Of a stretch of 64,000 nucleotides of DNA, positions 40,701 to 50,607 are shown piece by piece. The notes under the pieces were generated by a model. It had not been told where the DNA came from and made no database searches. It saw nothing but the letters and a program-made list of their open reading frames with translations. Positions within the stretch are counted from its first letter, which is position 1. Every line of letters begins with the position of its first letter. The stretch is from Perkinsus olseni (Eukaryota > Perkinsozoa > Perkinsida > Perkinsidae): the NCBI GenBank assembly GCA_013115135.1, contig JABANP010000096.1, positions 62,001 to 126,000 of the forward strand. The letters run 5' to 3'. The position numbers and the translations under genes were made by a program.

Positions 40701-41554
40701 CAGTCAAGAACGTCTACATTGACGGAGTGTTCGACCTATGCCATTTGGGTAAGTGATGAACCTTGATATCGCAATCGCGCTCGCCCTGGTGATCGATCTC
40801 CTTTCAAGGTCATAAGAATCACATTGCACGAGCATTGAATTATGGCAATAGGCTTTTTGTGGGTGTCATGAGCGACGAAGATGTGCGGAAGTAATACTGG
40901 GAATCCTATCACTTGGTAGCCTTTTCGTTAAATAGTGTATCTCCACCGCTGGCCTAGTGTGGCCTGTGAGAGTCGCAATTTCTGTCCATTCTCCTGAGCT
41001 GATGAGACGAGATCGTTTGCTTGCCTGGGCAATCTCTCGTGCGTATCCCCTCCGCGGCAGCCCTGGAAATCCCCGTTGATCGTATCAGCTTCGTGGCTCC
41101 CCTGAGGGGGTCATTAGAATCACGCTCCGCATTGATATTGTTATTGACGAGGTTGCAGGTATAAGAGGGACCCGATAATGACGTTGGAAGAGAGAGTGGC
41201 TGAGGTGCAGTCATTGAGGTAGGATGGAGTGGTGCTTGAAATCTTGCAATCTTGCACTTCCTCAGATGTGTGTATAAGGTGATTCCGAATGCCCCATGCT
41301 TCGGTATGGACAAAGAGTTCATCCGAAAGTGGAACATTCATGTTGTCTTGGCGAGTCCCGAATATGACAAGCCCGATGACAACTACTACAGGGTAATGAA
41401 GGGGCTCAGCGTTGAGGAAATGCAAGTGGAGCAAGATTGTGGTGGCTGCTAGGTTCCGAGGGAAATGGGTATCTTACAGATCATGCCGAGGACAGAAGGT
41501 GTATCTACTTCTGATATCATTAAGAGGATTAAGAATCGTACTGATTTGGATTGA
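37733..41554 (+). CDS. Fused CDP-alcohol phosphotransferase - choline/ethanolamine-phosphate cytidylyltransferase
   Basis: Two Kennedy-pathway enzymes in one reading frame. The N-terminal half is a choline/ethanolamine phosphotransferase: FGTRFL TPNDLKN (about 37770), LAPNVLTLASLVCAL (about 38010), the CDP-alcohol motif FDCVDGKHAK (38350-38380) continued after an intron as SPLGYLFNQACDN, then FTGPGEALFVFQMAI (about 39280). Its tail exon (about 40625-40747) reads FYYCSIFYDICSYMNLPMF and runs without stop or start into VYIDGVFDLCHLG. That, joined to HKNHIARA after a 60-nt intron, is the cytidylyltransferase HxGH site. Then LTLEERVAEV (exon 41159-41218), VIPNAPC, EYDKPDDNYY and RTEGVSTSD complete the catalytic domain; stop at 41552. 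The 5' exon and ATG are not identified. The third Asp of the phosphotransferase motif is Asn. Confidence 0.82.
39365..39383 (+). repeat. 20-bp dispersed repeat, copy 3 (one mismatch over 19 bp)
   Basis: TAATTTTGTGGCGCGCGGT inside a 53-nt intron (39355-39407) of the Kennedy-pathway fusion gene. T replaces C at the seventh base. Confidence 0.5.
40405..40575. other. AT-rich island inside an intron of the fusion gene
   Basis: About 170 nt of very high AT content (runs of TATTATTATTATTATCATT and TATAAATTATGG) within an otherwise balanced region, preceded by a reverse B-box relic GGGATTGAACC at 40391-40401. A second AT-rich island lies at 41715-41800 between this gene and TRM6. Confidence 0.45.
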
Positions 41555-41852
41555 TACTGTCGTATAGTGATCGAATAATAAAATCGATAACGTGATCGAT
41601 TCAGGGTATCTTTACAGTCATCACTTGTTTGTTGTTGAGTTATAAGTAGCTTTACGAACAATGGGAAGGGGAGAGATGTTCACAGGCCATGTCGCGATGC
41701 TACAACGTTCTACCGTTTATCATATCTACTATTAAATAAACTGTCTAATATTTTTTATATTATAAAAAAGTATTCATAAGTTATATAGCAAACTTTGCTA
41801 AGTATTGAAAACGTCACGTTTCGGGTATTGCGGTAGTGTTCGTGAGCTCGCC

Positions 41853-44730
41853 ATGGCCACTCTTCCTCTACCCACTACGGCTGTTGGGGATGATAAAGGG
41901 TGGGATAAGATCGACTACGGCAAGTCAGTGATAGTGCGGTAATAATACGACCTCGTCACGTCACATTCAATGGGAGCATCGAACGCGCTGATGGTTGGTT
42001 GCTACTCGACTCTTCCAGGATTGTCCAACCCCGGAGTGGGTTGAATAATATTCTGGGCTGTGGCATACAACAGATATACTTCCGATAGTCCAGCGTTCCG
42101 ATTCGAAGAGGTTCGGTGGTGCCAGTAGAACACGGCTGAGCTAAGCACGCCAAAATCGGTATTGGAAGAGTTTACGTTGCCGCTCGCAGTGTCTTAGAAT
42201 TGACAGACTTCCGGAGGTGGCAGGTGTGAGGATCGAACCTGGGTTGTTTCATGTACAGAGCATCGGACGGCAGCGCTAAGGTGGTCCGGATACCGAAGGC
42301 CCCGAGGAGTGATGCTGGTAATGATGGCGAGCATAGTCCGAAAGGGAAGAAGCCTCGACCGAAGCGACAGGACAACATTAAGATTGGCAAGACTGTCGTC
42401 CCAGGTAGCACTGGTCCCTGGGTCAATCCCCGGTGGCGATATTCTTTATGAGTCCCATTGGCTTCTTGAATAAATCTGCTGGGATGGGTGTTGGCTGATG
42501 GCTCACCCTTCAAACGAATGCGCACAGCATGAAATTACTCTCTCTGGGGTGGTAGTTGTCTGTCGGGGCGGAGCGTCTTATAGTTGCGAGGATTCTTCCT
42601 TCAACACTGCGTAGGGGTTACAGCGGAGCGGAGCTTCCGATTGCTCTGCTTTTTTGGGAAAGAGGGACATTTTTTGTGTAGATTCTGACCATGCTAGCTT
42701 TGGTGTGATTTTCAGTTTCTGCTCTCATCGGTCGACGGTATGGGTCGACGATTCATCACAGTGGAAGTGATGGATGGGTGAGGAGCCAATGCAGCAAGGT
42801 GAGTGGGGAAGTTGGTTAGTGTTCCACTTTTCTATGCGAAGGGTCTCTGGTTCTAGTTTTGATATATTCATTTTTTACAGGTATCCAACCTCAGAGGATG
42901 CAGCGGTGGAGATTGATACGACAGTTAATAATCAGTAATACCACCCGGAGGGGCAGAGGCGTCCCATGCAAAGTCCTCGCCGAGCCGACCTCGTGAAAGC
43001 GAAGGCGTGCTGCTATTCTCACCCTTAGCTCGAGGGTGCATGGTGCAGGGATTGAACCGGAGTCGTTTGGTTGTCAGATTCCTGGAGCAGAGTTCAGAGG
43101 ATAACCAACCGGAGATCGGGGCGTCTTCGGCCGCCGACGCCGCATTGAAGAGTAAAACGTTCGAGATGAAAACACAGTAGTACTGGGCTATTAAGAATCT
43201 TTTATTCTGGACCTTGTACGGGGAGGTTGGACTGCCAAAGATACGATAAGATGTTAAGCGATGCTTGTCCACATGATAGTGTCCGCTGAGATGTAGAAGG
43301 GCTCAAGCTCGAATACTTAAAGAGACCAACGTTGATTTCCTTTATTTCCATCAGATTCTCTCAAGAGAAATATCTGCGGAAGAAGCAGAAGAAGTATTTG
43401 AGGGAAGTCACCCTACTGCCGTTGAACTTATTCAATTATTGTCATTATGCGCCTGGAGCGGCTAATGGGCCTAGGTATGCGCGGGTGTGCTGATTTCCAG
43501 TACCACTCCCTTTGGCAACTCAGATTCGATCTGGTCGGGTCTATTCTACGTCACACGTCACATTGTAGTTCTCTGGTTGTATGGGATGACAGTTGCGGTG
43601 GGCTCATCACTGCAGCGGCACTACAGCGAGGGCAAAAGGTTGAACGCTTGGCCAGAGGGAGAGGTACTGCGGTGGGCGAGCGAGATTGCATCGTGTGGCT
43701 TGGTTGAACCAATGTTGATGTTTGAATGAGCGTAGAGGTCGAGCTGTAGCATGTGGGGTCCTCTTTCATCTGATATGACACCAGAATGAAGGGCACTAAT
43801 TTCGTGGCGCGCGGTCGTGGATTAGCTAGAGGGGCATTAGGTACGACTCCGGACGCGGCTGTAACGGAGTTGGGAATACCAGGGGAGGTTGTGGGGGCTT
43901 TGCTGTCGAAGACTCAGTTGGTGGAGGCGGATGGGGAAGAGGAAGAGAAGGGAAAGCAAGACGATGAAGTTGGCAGTGATGGGCTTAGACATTATCATAA
44001 GCATTCGACTAAGAGATCGGTAATAGGTCCCGGGTTCGATCCCCGGCGAGGAGCGTTTTATTGGCTATGGTGGTAGGTCGTTGGGAATCCGGTTATCAAC
44101 CCAGACGGAGGTGTTATGGTTTGGATGGACTTGGCGATCTCCGGCAGTACCAAGGAGTTCTTCGAGGTTGCATCGGTTGTTATGGAGCGTAAGTCGAGGA
44201 CAGGTCTCTCATGCGGGAGGTGTCTGGTTCTATCCCATCATGGCGCATTTATGTCAGAAATATCTCCCTATTGCGGCACACTAGTGGTATTAGCTCGTCA
44301 CATGGATCTCGTCCAGCAGCTGCAACGGCAACTCATCAAACTACCGCAGTGGATCAACGTCACCTTAACAGAGCCAATCGTTAGAGAACATCAAGTCCTG
44401 CCAAATCGAACTCATCCGGTAGGCGGAGCGATGCACCTGTATCGATTTTACGGTCGGTTCTCCCTGGGCTAGCGTTCATCTCGTCTTGTACTGGTCGCTA
44501 GAGCAAGACGTTTCGATTTTGGAATGGTCCCCTGTCAGTTGCCAGTCCTTCCCCCGAGGAAGTGTTTTTATTCTTATCTTTTCGGGACTTGTCAGATAAT
44601 GCAATCGGCGACTAACTCAGCTCAAGGCTTCATTCTGACGGCGATCAAAGTGGTGACGGCGGAGGATAAACTCGTACAAGATGGAGTAGAAGAGAACGAG
44701 GAGGCGAAGAAGGCCAAAATAGAACCCTGA
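41853..44730 (+). CDS. TRM6: TRM6, non-catalytic subunit of tRNA m1A58 methyltransferase
   Basis: TRM6 pairs with TRM61 to methylate A58 in the tRNA T-loop. Exon 1 starts at ATG 41853; a 320-nt intron (41939-42258) leads to a basic exon (KKPRPKRQDNIKIGKTVVP). After intron 42405-42715 comes SALIGRRYGSTI, the family's LIG.xYGS block. After the 420-nt intron 42935-43354 the hallmark FSQEKYLRKKQKKYL appears (43355-43400), then LRFDLVGSIL and VVWDDSCGGLITAA (about 43520-43610). Further exons hold LVVLARHMDLVQQL and VREHQVLPNRTHP (about 44375), matching the conserved YQVLP.R.HP near the end, then GFILTAIKV and an acidic tail (stop 44728). Introns here are larger than average and at least four carry T-arm/B-box sequences. 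The exon borders at 43620-44110 are uncertain. Confidence 0.82.
43797..43816 (+). repeat. 20-bp dispersed repeat, copy 1
   Basis: The word TAATTTCGTGGCGCGCGGTC occurs here and identically at 46602-46621; a copy with one mismatch over 19 bp lies at 39365-39383. This copy lies in the TRM6 gene between recognisable exons. Confidence 0.6.
44020..44110 (+). repeat. TRM6 intron opening with a well-paired tRNA T-arm
   Basis: Seven bases after the GTAATA donor lies CCCGGGTTCGATCCCCGG, in which CCGGG/CCCGG forms a perfect 5-bp stem around the loop TTCGATC. No matching acceptor or D-arm is found upstream. The donor is clear; the acceptor is not fixed (44104 or 44110). Confidence 0.5.
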
Positions 44731-44855
44731 TGTTACCAGTGTGATGCTGTTCAGGTTTCACTAACGTTTCCAAATGAAGGCCTTTTGTTTTGTTTTGTCT
44801 TCCAAATTTGTTTTGAGCAATTTTCCTCAGGTTTTTTTCTACTTTTTTGTGTGTA

Positions 44856-46599
44856 ATGGCTAAGGCGTTGGTGTGCATCAAGCGCGTCGTCGACTACGCT
44901 GTGAAAGTTCGGGTGAGTTTGGTGACACGACGTGACGGGCGGACAGTGGAGTTGTAGGTTATGGCGAGCAAGGCGGGCGTTGACATCGCCAATGTTAAAC
45001 ACAGTGTTAATCCCTTCTGTGAGATTGCGGTTGAGGTACTAGCAGGGGGCTCGTAGTATCTTAGGTTGAAGGTTGATGTTGATGGAACGGAAGATACGCT
45101 GTTTCAGGAAGCATTACGAATGAAGGAAGCAGGTCGTTTGTCTGAAGTTGTGGCTGTCTGTGCTGGTCCTGATAAGTACTACTGGGATGCTGCGTGTTGC
45201 CGCGTCTGTCCCCCGTGGGACTCATGTCGGCGTGAGCTCATCAGTCGTAGTCTATTGGTCGGACAGCTTCGGATGAGATGGTTGACGGTTGGATGAACTC
45301 TCTCTCAGGGCCACTGAGCAGCTCCGTCAAGCATTGGCGATGGGATGTGATAGAGCAGTAGGTGGTGGGATCGAACCTCTGCGGGTGAGGTATCGAGGGT
45401 TTGGCCTTGTTGTCAGATCCATCTGCAGACTCATCTGCGGACTGACCAGGAGCTTCAGCCCTTAACGGTTGCTAAGCTGATTAAGAAGATCGTCGAGAAG
45501 GAGGTAGTGGGCCTTCTTTAACGTCCTTCAACGATGGGGGGCGCGTACGGAGATAAGTGGGGGTTGTTGTTGTTGCCGTTCAGGATCCATTATTGGTATT
45601 GATGGGGAAGCAGTCGATAGACGGCGATATGGGACAGACTTGTCAGCTATTGGCTGCCATGTTAGGCTGGCCACAGGCTACATGTGCTAGCAATGTGGGC
45701 GAGGAGTGGTACGAAATATCCTCATGTATGCGTATTTGATCAGGTTGTTGTATCCGATGATAATACTGAGCTGACAGTGGATCGGGAGGTAGATACTGGA
45801 ATTCAGAAGGTGAGGGCCTTCACCCTAGCCTCCATTCCCTAACTGTCCCGTCAGGTCCATCTGCCCCTCCCTGCTGTCATGTCGGCTGACCTCAGGCTCA
45901 ACACTCCGAGGTGAGGCGCGACTCCACCACCCTGCGCGTAGCCATTGTGTGCCGTCTGTCGGAGTTATTCTCGCTATCGGAATATCCCTGTGTTCGCGGA
46001 AGTTGGTGCCCTCCTAGAGGGATGGGGAGGTTCTACTACCCGGAAGTATCGCCGTTAGAGTCTCCTCTCACACGTCTCATGAGTAGTAGTAGCACGCGTC
46101 GCTAGGTGGCGTTGTGTGCTCTGTCCCCGGGGCCTTCGTGTGTACCGAAGATGATGGTAGAGCAGCGCGGGCGGAGCGTAACTGATGAACCTGTCTCGTA
46201 CCGACTGAGGATGGCAGGTACGCTACTCTGCCCAACTTGATGAAGGCTAAGAAGAAGCCGATCGAAGTTATACCGGCCGAGAGCCTAGGCGTTGACCTTC
46301 AGTCTCATCTTCAAGTAAGGGTCAGTCCGTACAGTACGCCAGGACTTAGGGAGGGACACAAGCAGGCCATCCAGTTTGGGTCGCTGTCTGTCGGCTGGAC
46401 GCCGCTCAGCATTAATAGAAACCAGTGGTGCTTGTCTCGGATCGATCTTCACTCGAACTGACCCGTTCATCCCTCGGTTGTCAGCATGATGGTTCAGGTG
46501 ACCTCGGTGGAGGAGCCCCCGGCGCGGAAGGCGGGTGTGATCTTGAGCGATGTTGATGAACTGGTCGACAAACTCAAGAACGAGGCCAAGGTCCTCTAA
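44856..46599 (+). CDS. ETFB: Electron transfer flavoprotein beta subunit
   Basis: ETF carries electrons from mitochondrial acyl-CoA dehydrogenases to the ubiquinone pool; the beta subunit binds AMP and contributes to the FAD site. Exons read [19 protein letters not shown] (from ATG 44856), [88 protein letters not shown] and [54 protein letters not shown] and [16 protein letters not shown] (stop 46597) follow: the whole family order. The N-terminus lacks an obvious mitochondrial presequence, as is usual for this subunit. At least nine short introns; the one at 45358-45416 contains a B-box. It starts 125 bp after TRM6. Confidence 0.92.
45358..45416 (+). repeat. 59-nt ETFB intron with reverse B-box
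   Basis: Donor GTAGGT, acceptor TTGTCAG. GTGGGATCGAACC (complement of GGTTCGATCCCAC) begins 7 nt after the donor. Removal joins CDRA|IHLQ, as the family requires. Confidence 0.65.
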
Positions 46600-46601
46600 A
46601 A

Positions 46602-46621
46602 TAATTTCGTGGCGCGCGGTC
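46602..46621 (+). repeat. 20-bp dispersed repeat, copy 2
   Basis: Identical to 43797-43816, starting 3 nt after the ETFB stop codon. Confidence 0.6.
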
Positions 46622-46838
46622 ATGCCTCTGAGGAGGTTGCAGCCCAACAGTTTTTATTATGCAGAGTTACTGAGTGTGGCTGATGTTTTCGAAGTGCTTC
46701 TCGCGGGCGTTGTTGTGTTGAATGCGTACGCGTGCGCGTCACGCGTGACATTTAACATTCCGTATCTTCCATGCTTCAAGTTAAGATTCTTCTTCCATAG
46801 TGCTGATTTTCTAAGACTTCTGTTGTTCTTTGATCCCA

Positions 46839-48354
46839 ATGATGACTAATTTTTACGAAGAACCGGTCGCTGGTGGTGCGAGTGAGCGGTTGTGGAAGGC
46901 TAATCAGGACCTGGCCCTTATGAGCCTGCATCATCCCTTCGTCCAAGGCCTTGGTGATGGTACCCTCGACCCCGCTGCCTTCAATACCTACATGGCTCAG
47001 GATACGCTATACTTGAACGGTTACCTCCGGGCTCTCTCCTACTGTATCGCTAAGAGCGACGTGACAGCGACGGGGAAGGAGCTGTTGGCGTTACTGGATG
47101 GCGTTGGAGATGAGTTGAAGGCCTGCCATCAGCACTACATTGACAACCCTGATGCCACTGGTCCGGAGGCTGCTTGCCGTAAATATGTCAACTTCTTTGC
47201 TCACCATCGGTCGGGCTGATCTCGGACCATCAGTTATGGTAGCCGCTGTTATACCCTGTGCTAGGTTGTACGCTTGGATCGGCAGGGAGCTGACGGCGGG
47301 TAGGGAGGTCCCAGAGGACCATCCCTTCCGCAGATGGTTGGTCAGCTACGCCGATAAGCCCATCAACGACTCGGCTAAGACCCTCGAAGCTCTCCTCGAC
47401 AAGCAGATTCAGCCTGGCGAGTATGAAGAGGTCGCGCAGGCCTATAGACGTGCTATGGAGCTCGAGTACGACTTCTTCGATTCCTTTGGAGGCTGCTTGG
47501 GTCGGTCTGCTGATGCAGCCATCACGGTCCCCACAGTGTTGGTTGTTAGTGGTAGCGACTCTGGTGGAGGAGCAGGCCATCAGGCTGACTTGAAGGCCTT
47601 GGAGGCCCTGGGAGTCTACTCTACCTCAGCGTTGACATCGATAACTGCGCAGAATACTAAAGGCGTTCAGCGAGTGCAAGTGGTTGATGATGAGATTTTT
47701 GCGGGCCAGATCGATTCGGTTATCAGCGACTTCAAGGTCTCCGTTGTGAAGCTTGGATTGGTGCCTTGCGCTAGCCAGCTAGAGGTGATAGCTAAGAAGG
47801 TCGGACACTTGCCGATGGTGGTGGACCCTGTCTTGGTGGCAACCAGCGGAGACGATCTTGTCGCTCAGAAGAACGCCGAGGATGTTTTGGCGACCTACAA
47901 GGAACACATTTTCCCGCGCGCCACAATAATCACTCCAAATCTCCCGGAAGCGCAGCGCCTGCTCGGCAGGAAGGAGATCACAGGCGTGTACGAGGCCAGG
48001 GCTGCCGCACAGGCGTTGGCTCAGTACGGGTCCAAGTTTGTTCTGGTGAAGGGTGGCCACGATGAGTCCGACCCCGACACCTGCCGCGATGTCCTCTACG
48101 ATCGGGAGAAGGACCACTTCTATGAGTTTACCAATAAGCGCATCGCCACGACCAACACCCATGGTACGGGTTGTACTCTTGCCAGCGCCATCTCAGGCTT
48201 CATGGCTCGCGGTTACTCTGTCCCACAGGCTGTCGAGAATGCCATCGGCTACCTTCATCAAGTGATAGTCCGCTCCTGTGGAGTCCCGTTAGGACAGGGC
48301 ACCAACAGGCCCCTGGTCCACTCATCCAACAGCATTTGGGCCAACTACTGTTAA
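46839..48354 (+). CDS. TenA-ThiD fusion: thiaminase II / hydroxymethylpyrimidine (phosphate) kinase
   Basis: The N-terminal part (from ATG 46839) is TenA, which salvages aminopyrimidine from degraded thiamine: LWKANQDLALMSLHHPFVQG, AQDTLYL, the active-site Cys in VAAVIPCARLYAWIG and ELEYDFFDSF with a conserved Glu. From about residue 205 it is ThiD, a ribokinase-fold kinase: VVSGSDSGGGAGHQADLKA, SALTSITAQNTKGV and the anion-hole motif THGTGCTLASAISG. Yeast THI20 has the same two domains in the opposite order (ThiD then TenA). The frame changes once in TenA: either a 55-nt GT-AG intron (47179-47233), which would remove one helix, or a one-base frameshift near 47205-47220. The rest is uninterrupted, unusual here. 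The stop at 48352 lies 96 bp before ThiE-ThiM. Confidence 0.88.
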
Positions 48355-48450
48355 TATCTCCCGGCTTAGTGATTTATCGTTTTCCCTCGGCAGTAGTGTA
48401 GTGTTGATAGCATTGTCCCAGAGTCTCGTACGAGTTAGCTTTTTATTGGT

Positions 48451-49935
48451 ATGTCGTCGGAGCTCTATAAAGTGTACGCTTGTACGAACGGCAAGTTCAG
48501 CTTGGAGCTGCCCCGTATGGTGGCGTCTGCCATTGCCGGCGGTGCCACTTGTGTTCAGCTGAGATTGAAGGATGTCAGTACTGGTGACTACATCAAGTTG
48601 GCCAAGGAGACCAAGAAGGCCATGCCAAGCCACGTCCCTCTGATCATCGATGATCGTGTTGATGTCTGTCTGGCTAGCGGTGCTGATGGTGTTCATGTTG
48701 GTGACTCCGACATGCCTGTTAAGGATGCTAGGTCTATCATTGGCCCTGATAAGATCCTCGGAGTATCGACCTATGGGCGCAGAGAAGACGCTATCGCGGC
48801 CATCCAGGACGGCGCTGACTACATTGCCACTGGTGCGGTATACCCAACAGTCACTAAGCCTGGTGCGGTTGCCAAGGGGTTGGACCAGATAGACGTCCTT
48901 AAGGAGGCTTTGAAGGCTACGGGGAAGACTCTGCCCATCGTGGCTATCGGTGGCATATCTCCCGTTACGGCCATCGACTGTGTCCAGAGAGGCGCTGATG
49001 GTGTATGTGCTGTGAGCCAAATCTTCGACTCTTGGGAGTCACCAGAGTCGCGCGCCAGGAAATTCCTCAAGTCCTACTGTTCTGGCATGGAGATCAGGTC
49101 AAAGTTGAGTACACACGGTCGCTACGACGGTGGAAGGGTGGCGGGCCTCTGGGCGAAGCTGGCTCAAGTCGCCCCCCTCACCCAGTGTATCACCAACTAC
49201 GTCTCGATGAACTTCATGGCCAATGCTTTATTGGCCGCTGGTGCCTCTCCGGCCATGGCCCACGCTAAGGAAGAGGCCCCTCAGTTCCTGGAGATGGCCG
49301 GTGCTCTCAACCTTAACATCGGCACTTTGTCTAGCTATTGGGTCGATTCCATGCGGGCCTGCGCTAAGAAGGCGACGGAGACCGGCAAGCCGTGGGTTCT
49401 GGACCCGGTTGCGGCTGGAGCGACGACATTCCGGACAGGTGTTGCGACAGAGCTGCTCAGCTACAAGCCTACCATATTGAGAGGGAATGGCGGTGAGATC
49501 CTCGCCCTAGCTGGGGAGACGGGCGCTGTGAAGGGCGTTGATTCGACCGTGGGCAGCGATGCTGCTTTGGAAGCTGCTAAGCACATCGCAAGGAAGTTTG
49601 GTAGCGTCGTGTGCATCTCCGGTGCGACTGACTTCGTCACGGATGGCAACAGAGTGATTGAGGTCTGCCATGATGTGCCGATGTTACCGTCGATCACGGC
49701 CACTGGCTGCACACTCAGCGCCCTCATGACCTCATTTTGCGCTGTTGCTGAGGATCCGATCGATGCTGCTGTAGCGGCCTGCGCTGGATGGTCTTTGGCT
49801 GCCCAGGAGGCCTCGGTGAGAGCGGAGGGCCCGGGGAGCCTGGCCGTGGAGTTGCTCAACACCCTTCCCAAGCTAAGAGATCCGGCCTGGCCAGCGTGGA
49901 GCAGACTTGTTATTTTTGAACATAATCGTCAATAG
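48451..49935 (+). CDS. ThiE-ThiM fusion: thiamine-phosphate synthase / hydroxyethylthiazole kinase
   Basis: Single exon, 494 residues. Residues 1-210 are ThiE, which joins the pyrimidine and thiazole halves to thiamine phosphate: ATCVQLRLKD, LIIDDRVDVCLASGADGVH, YIATGAVYPTVTK (phosphate loop), VAIGGI. Residues 225-490 are ThiM, which phosphorylates the thiazole alcohol: LTQCITNYVSMNFMAN, LNIGTL, ILRGNGGEILAL, and SITATGCTLSALM, where the usual TGTGC is ATGC-type. The order ThiE then ThiM is that of fungal THI6. With TenA-ThiD immediately upstream it forms a compact two-gene salvage and assembly unit with four activities. Absence of introns contrasts with all neighbours and may reflect transfer or retroposition. 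Confidence 0.92.
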   Translation: MSSELYKVYACTNGKFSLELPRMVASAIAGGATCVQLRLKDVSTGDYIKLAKETKKAMPSHVPLIIDDRVDVCLASGADGVHVGDSDMPVKDARSIIGPDKILGVSTYGRREDAIAAIQDGADYIATGAVYPTVTKPGAVAKGLDQIDVLKEALKATGKTLPIVAIGGISPVTAIDCVQRGADGVCAVSQIFDSWESPESRARKFLKSYCSGMEIRSKLSTHGRYDGGRVAGLWAKLAQVAPLTQCITNYVSMNFMANALLAAGASPAMAHAKEEAPQFLEMAGALNLNIGTLSSYWVDSMRACAKKATETGKPWVLDPVAAGATTFRTGVATELLSYKPTILRGNGGEILALAGETGAVKGVDSTVGSDAALEAAKHIARKFGSVVCISGATDFVTDGNRVIEVCHDVPMLPSITATGCTLSALMTSFCAVAEDPIDAAVAACAGWSLAAQEASVRAEGPGSLAVELLNTLPKLRDPAWPAWSRLVIFEHNRQ

Positions 49936-50607
49936 GCGAACGGCGTTCATTTCCTTTCCGACACTGATTGGTCTTGCGTGTTTAAATTCTGAGTGGGTGA
50001 TGATTTTTGTAGAAGTCGCAGAGGTGTCTGTGTGATAGCGTGTAAAGGACTGGTCTCCCTCAACTTCTCCACCCTCGCTCTGCCGATAATACCGCGTCTA
50101 CGGTCGGGCATCCGCGGCTCGACTCACGTGGAATCAACATCTCCTCTAGGGTGGAAGTCTACTCATAATGTTGACAGGATGGGAGGAATGACTCCTGCGT
50201 GACGCGAGTAGCGGAGATGATGGTATTCATCACTACCGTGCACGCATGCACAGCGTCGCTAGCAGCCGCGGACAGCATTAACAGACGCAGCCGAGGCCGG
50301 TCAGAGTAATGAGAGAAATCTTAGTCTGTTCCTGTGTCGTGTTCACTCTCCGTTCATCAGGGCTGCTGCATCCCTTCCGTTTGGGGTTGGAATACTGAAT
50401 AGTATTATGGTTCGCCGTTTCCGTGTCACAGCCTCTGCGGACTCTGCTGGGAAGACTGAGGGCGACACACTATAGACTACTACTACACCACTACAGCTTA
50501 CGGACGAACATTACATCCATCCTGTCCAACACGATGAGCGCCTCTCCTAATCGGGGTTGAACCTCTTTAAGATTTTCCACATATATCTCAGCTTTGCCGT
50601 CTAGCTG
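49936..50607. other. Intergenic, 672 nt, no gene seen
   Basis: Spacer between ThiE-ThiM and the secreted gene on the same strand. It includes a GGTTGAACC word at about 50554, possibly another degraded B-box. No coding signal. Confidence 0.35.

Noticed and set aside
40954..41337. Minus-strand open frames across the cytidylyltransferase exons
   Set aside because: They are antisense shadows of exons with clear catalytic motifs.
42937..43120. Possible intact tRNA gene in the TRM6 intron
   Set aside because: A B-box is present but neither acceptor nor anticodon stems pair, so only a relic is called.
42720..43400. Ribosomal protein eL22, suggested by KYLRKKQKKYL
   Set aside because: Downstream exons (LIG.xYGS before it; WDDSCGGL and HQVLPNRTHP after it) fit TRM6 throughout, and eL22's other blocks are missing.
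44020..44060. Possible tRNA-Ala or tRNA-Ser gene around the perfect T-arm
   Set aside because: No 5' acceptor strand complementary to the 3' side, no D-arm, and the upstream bases look coding.
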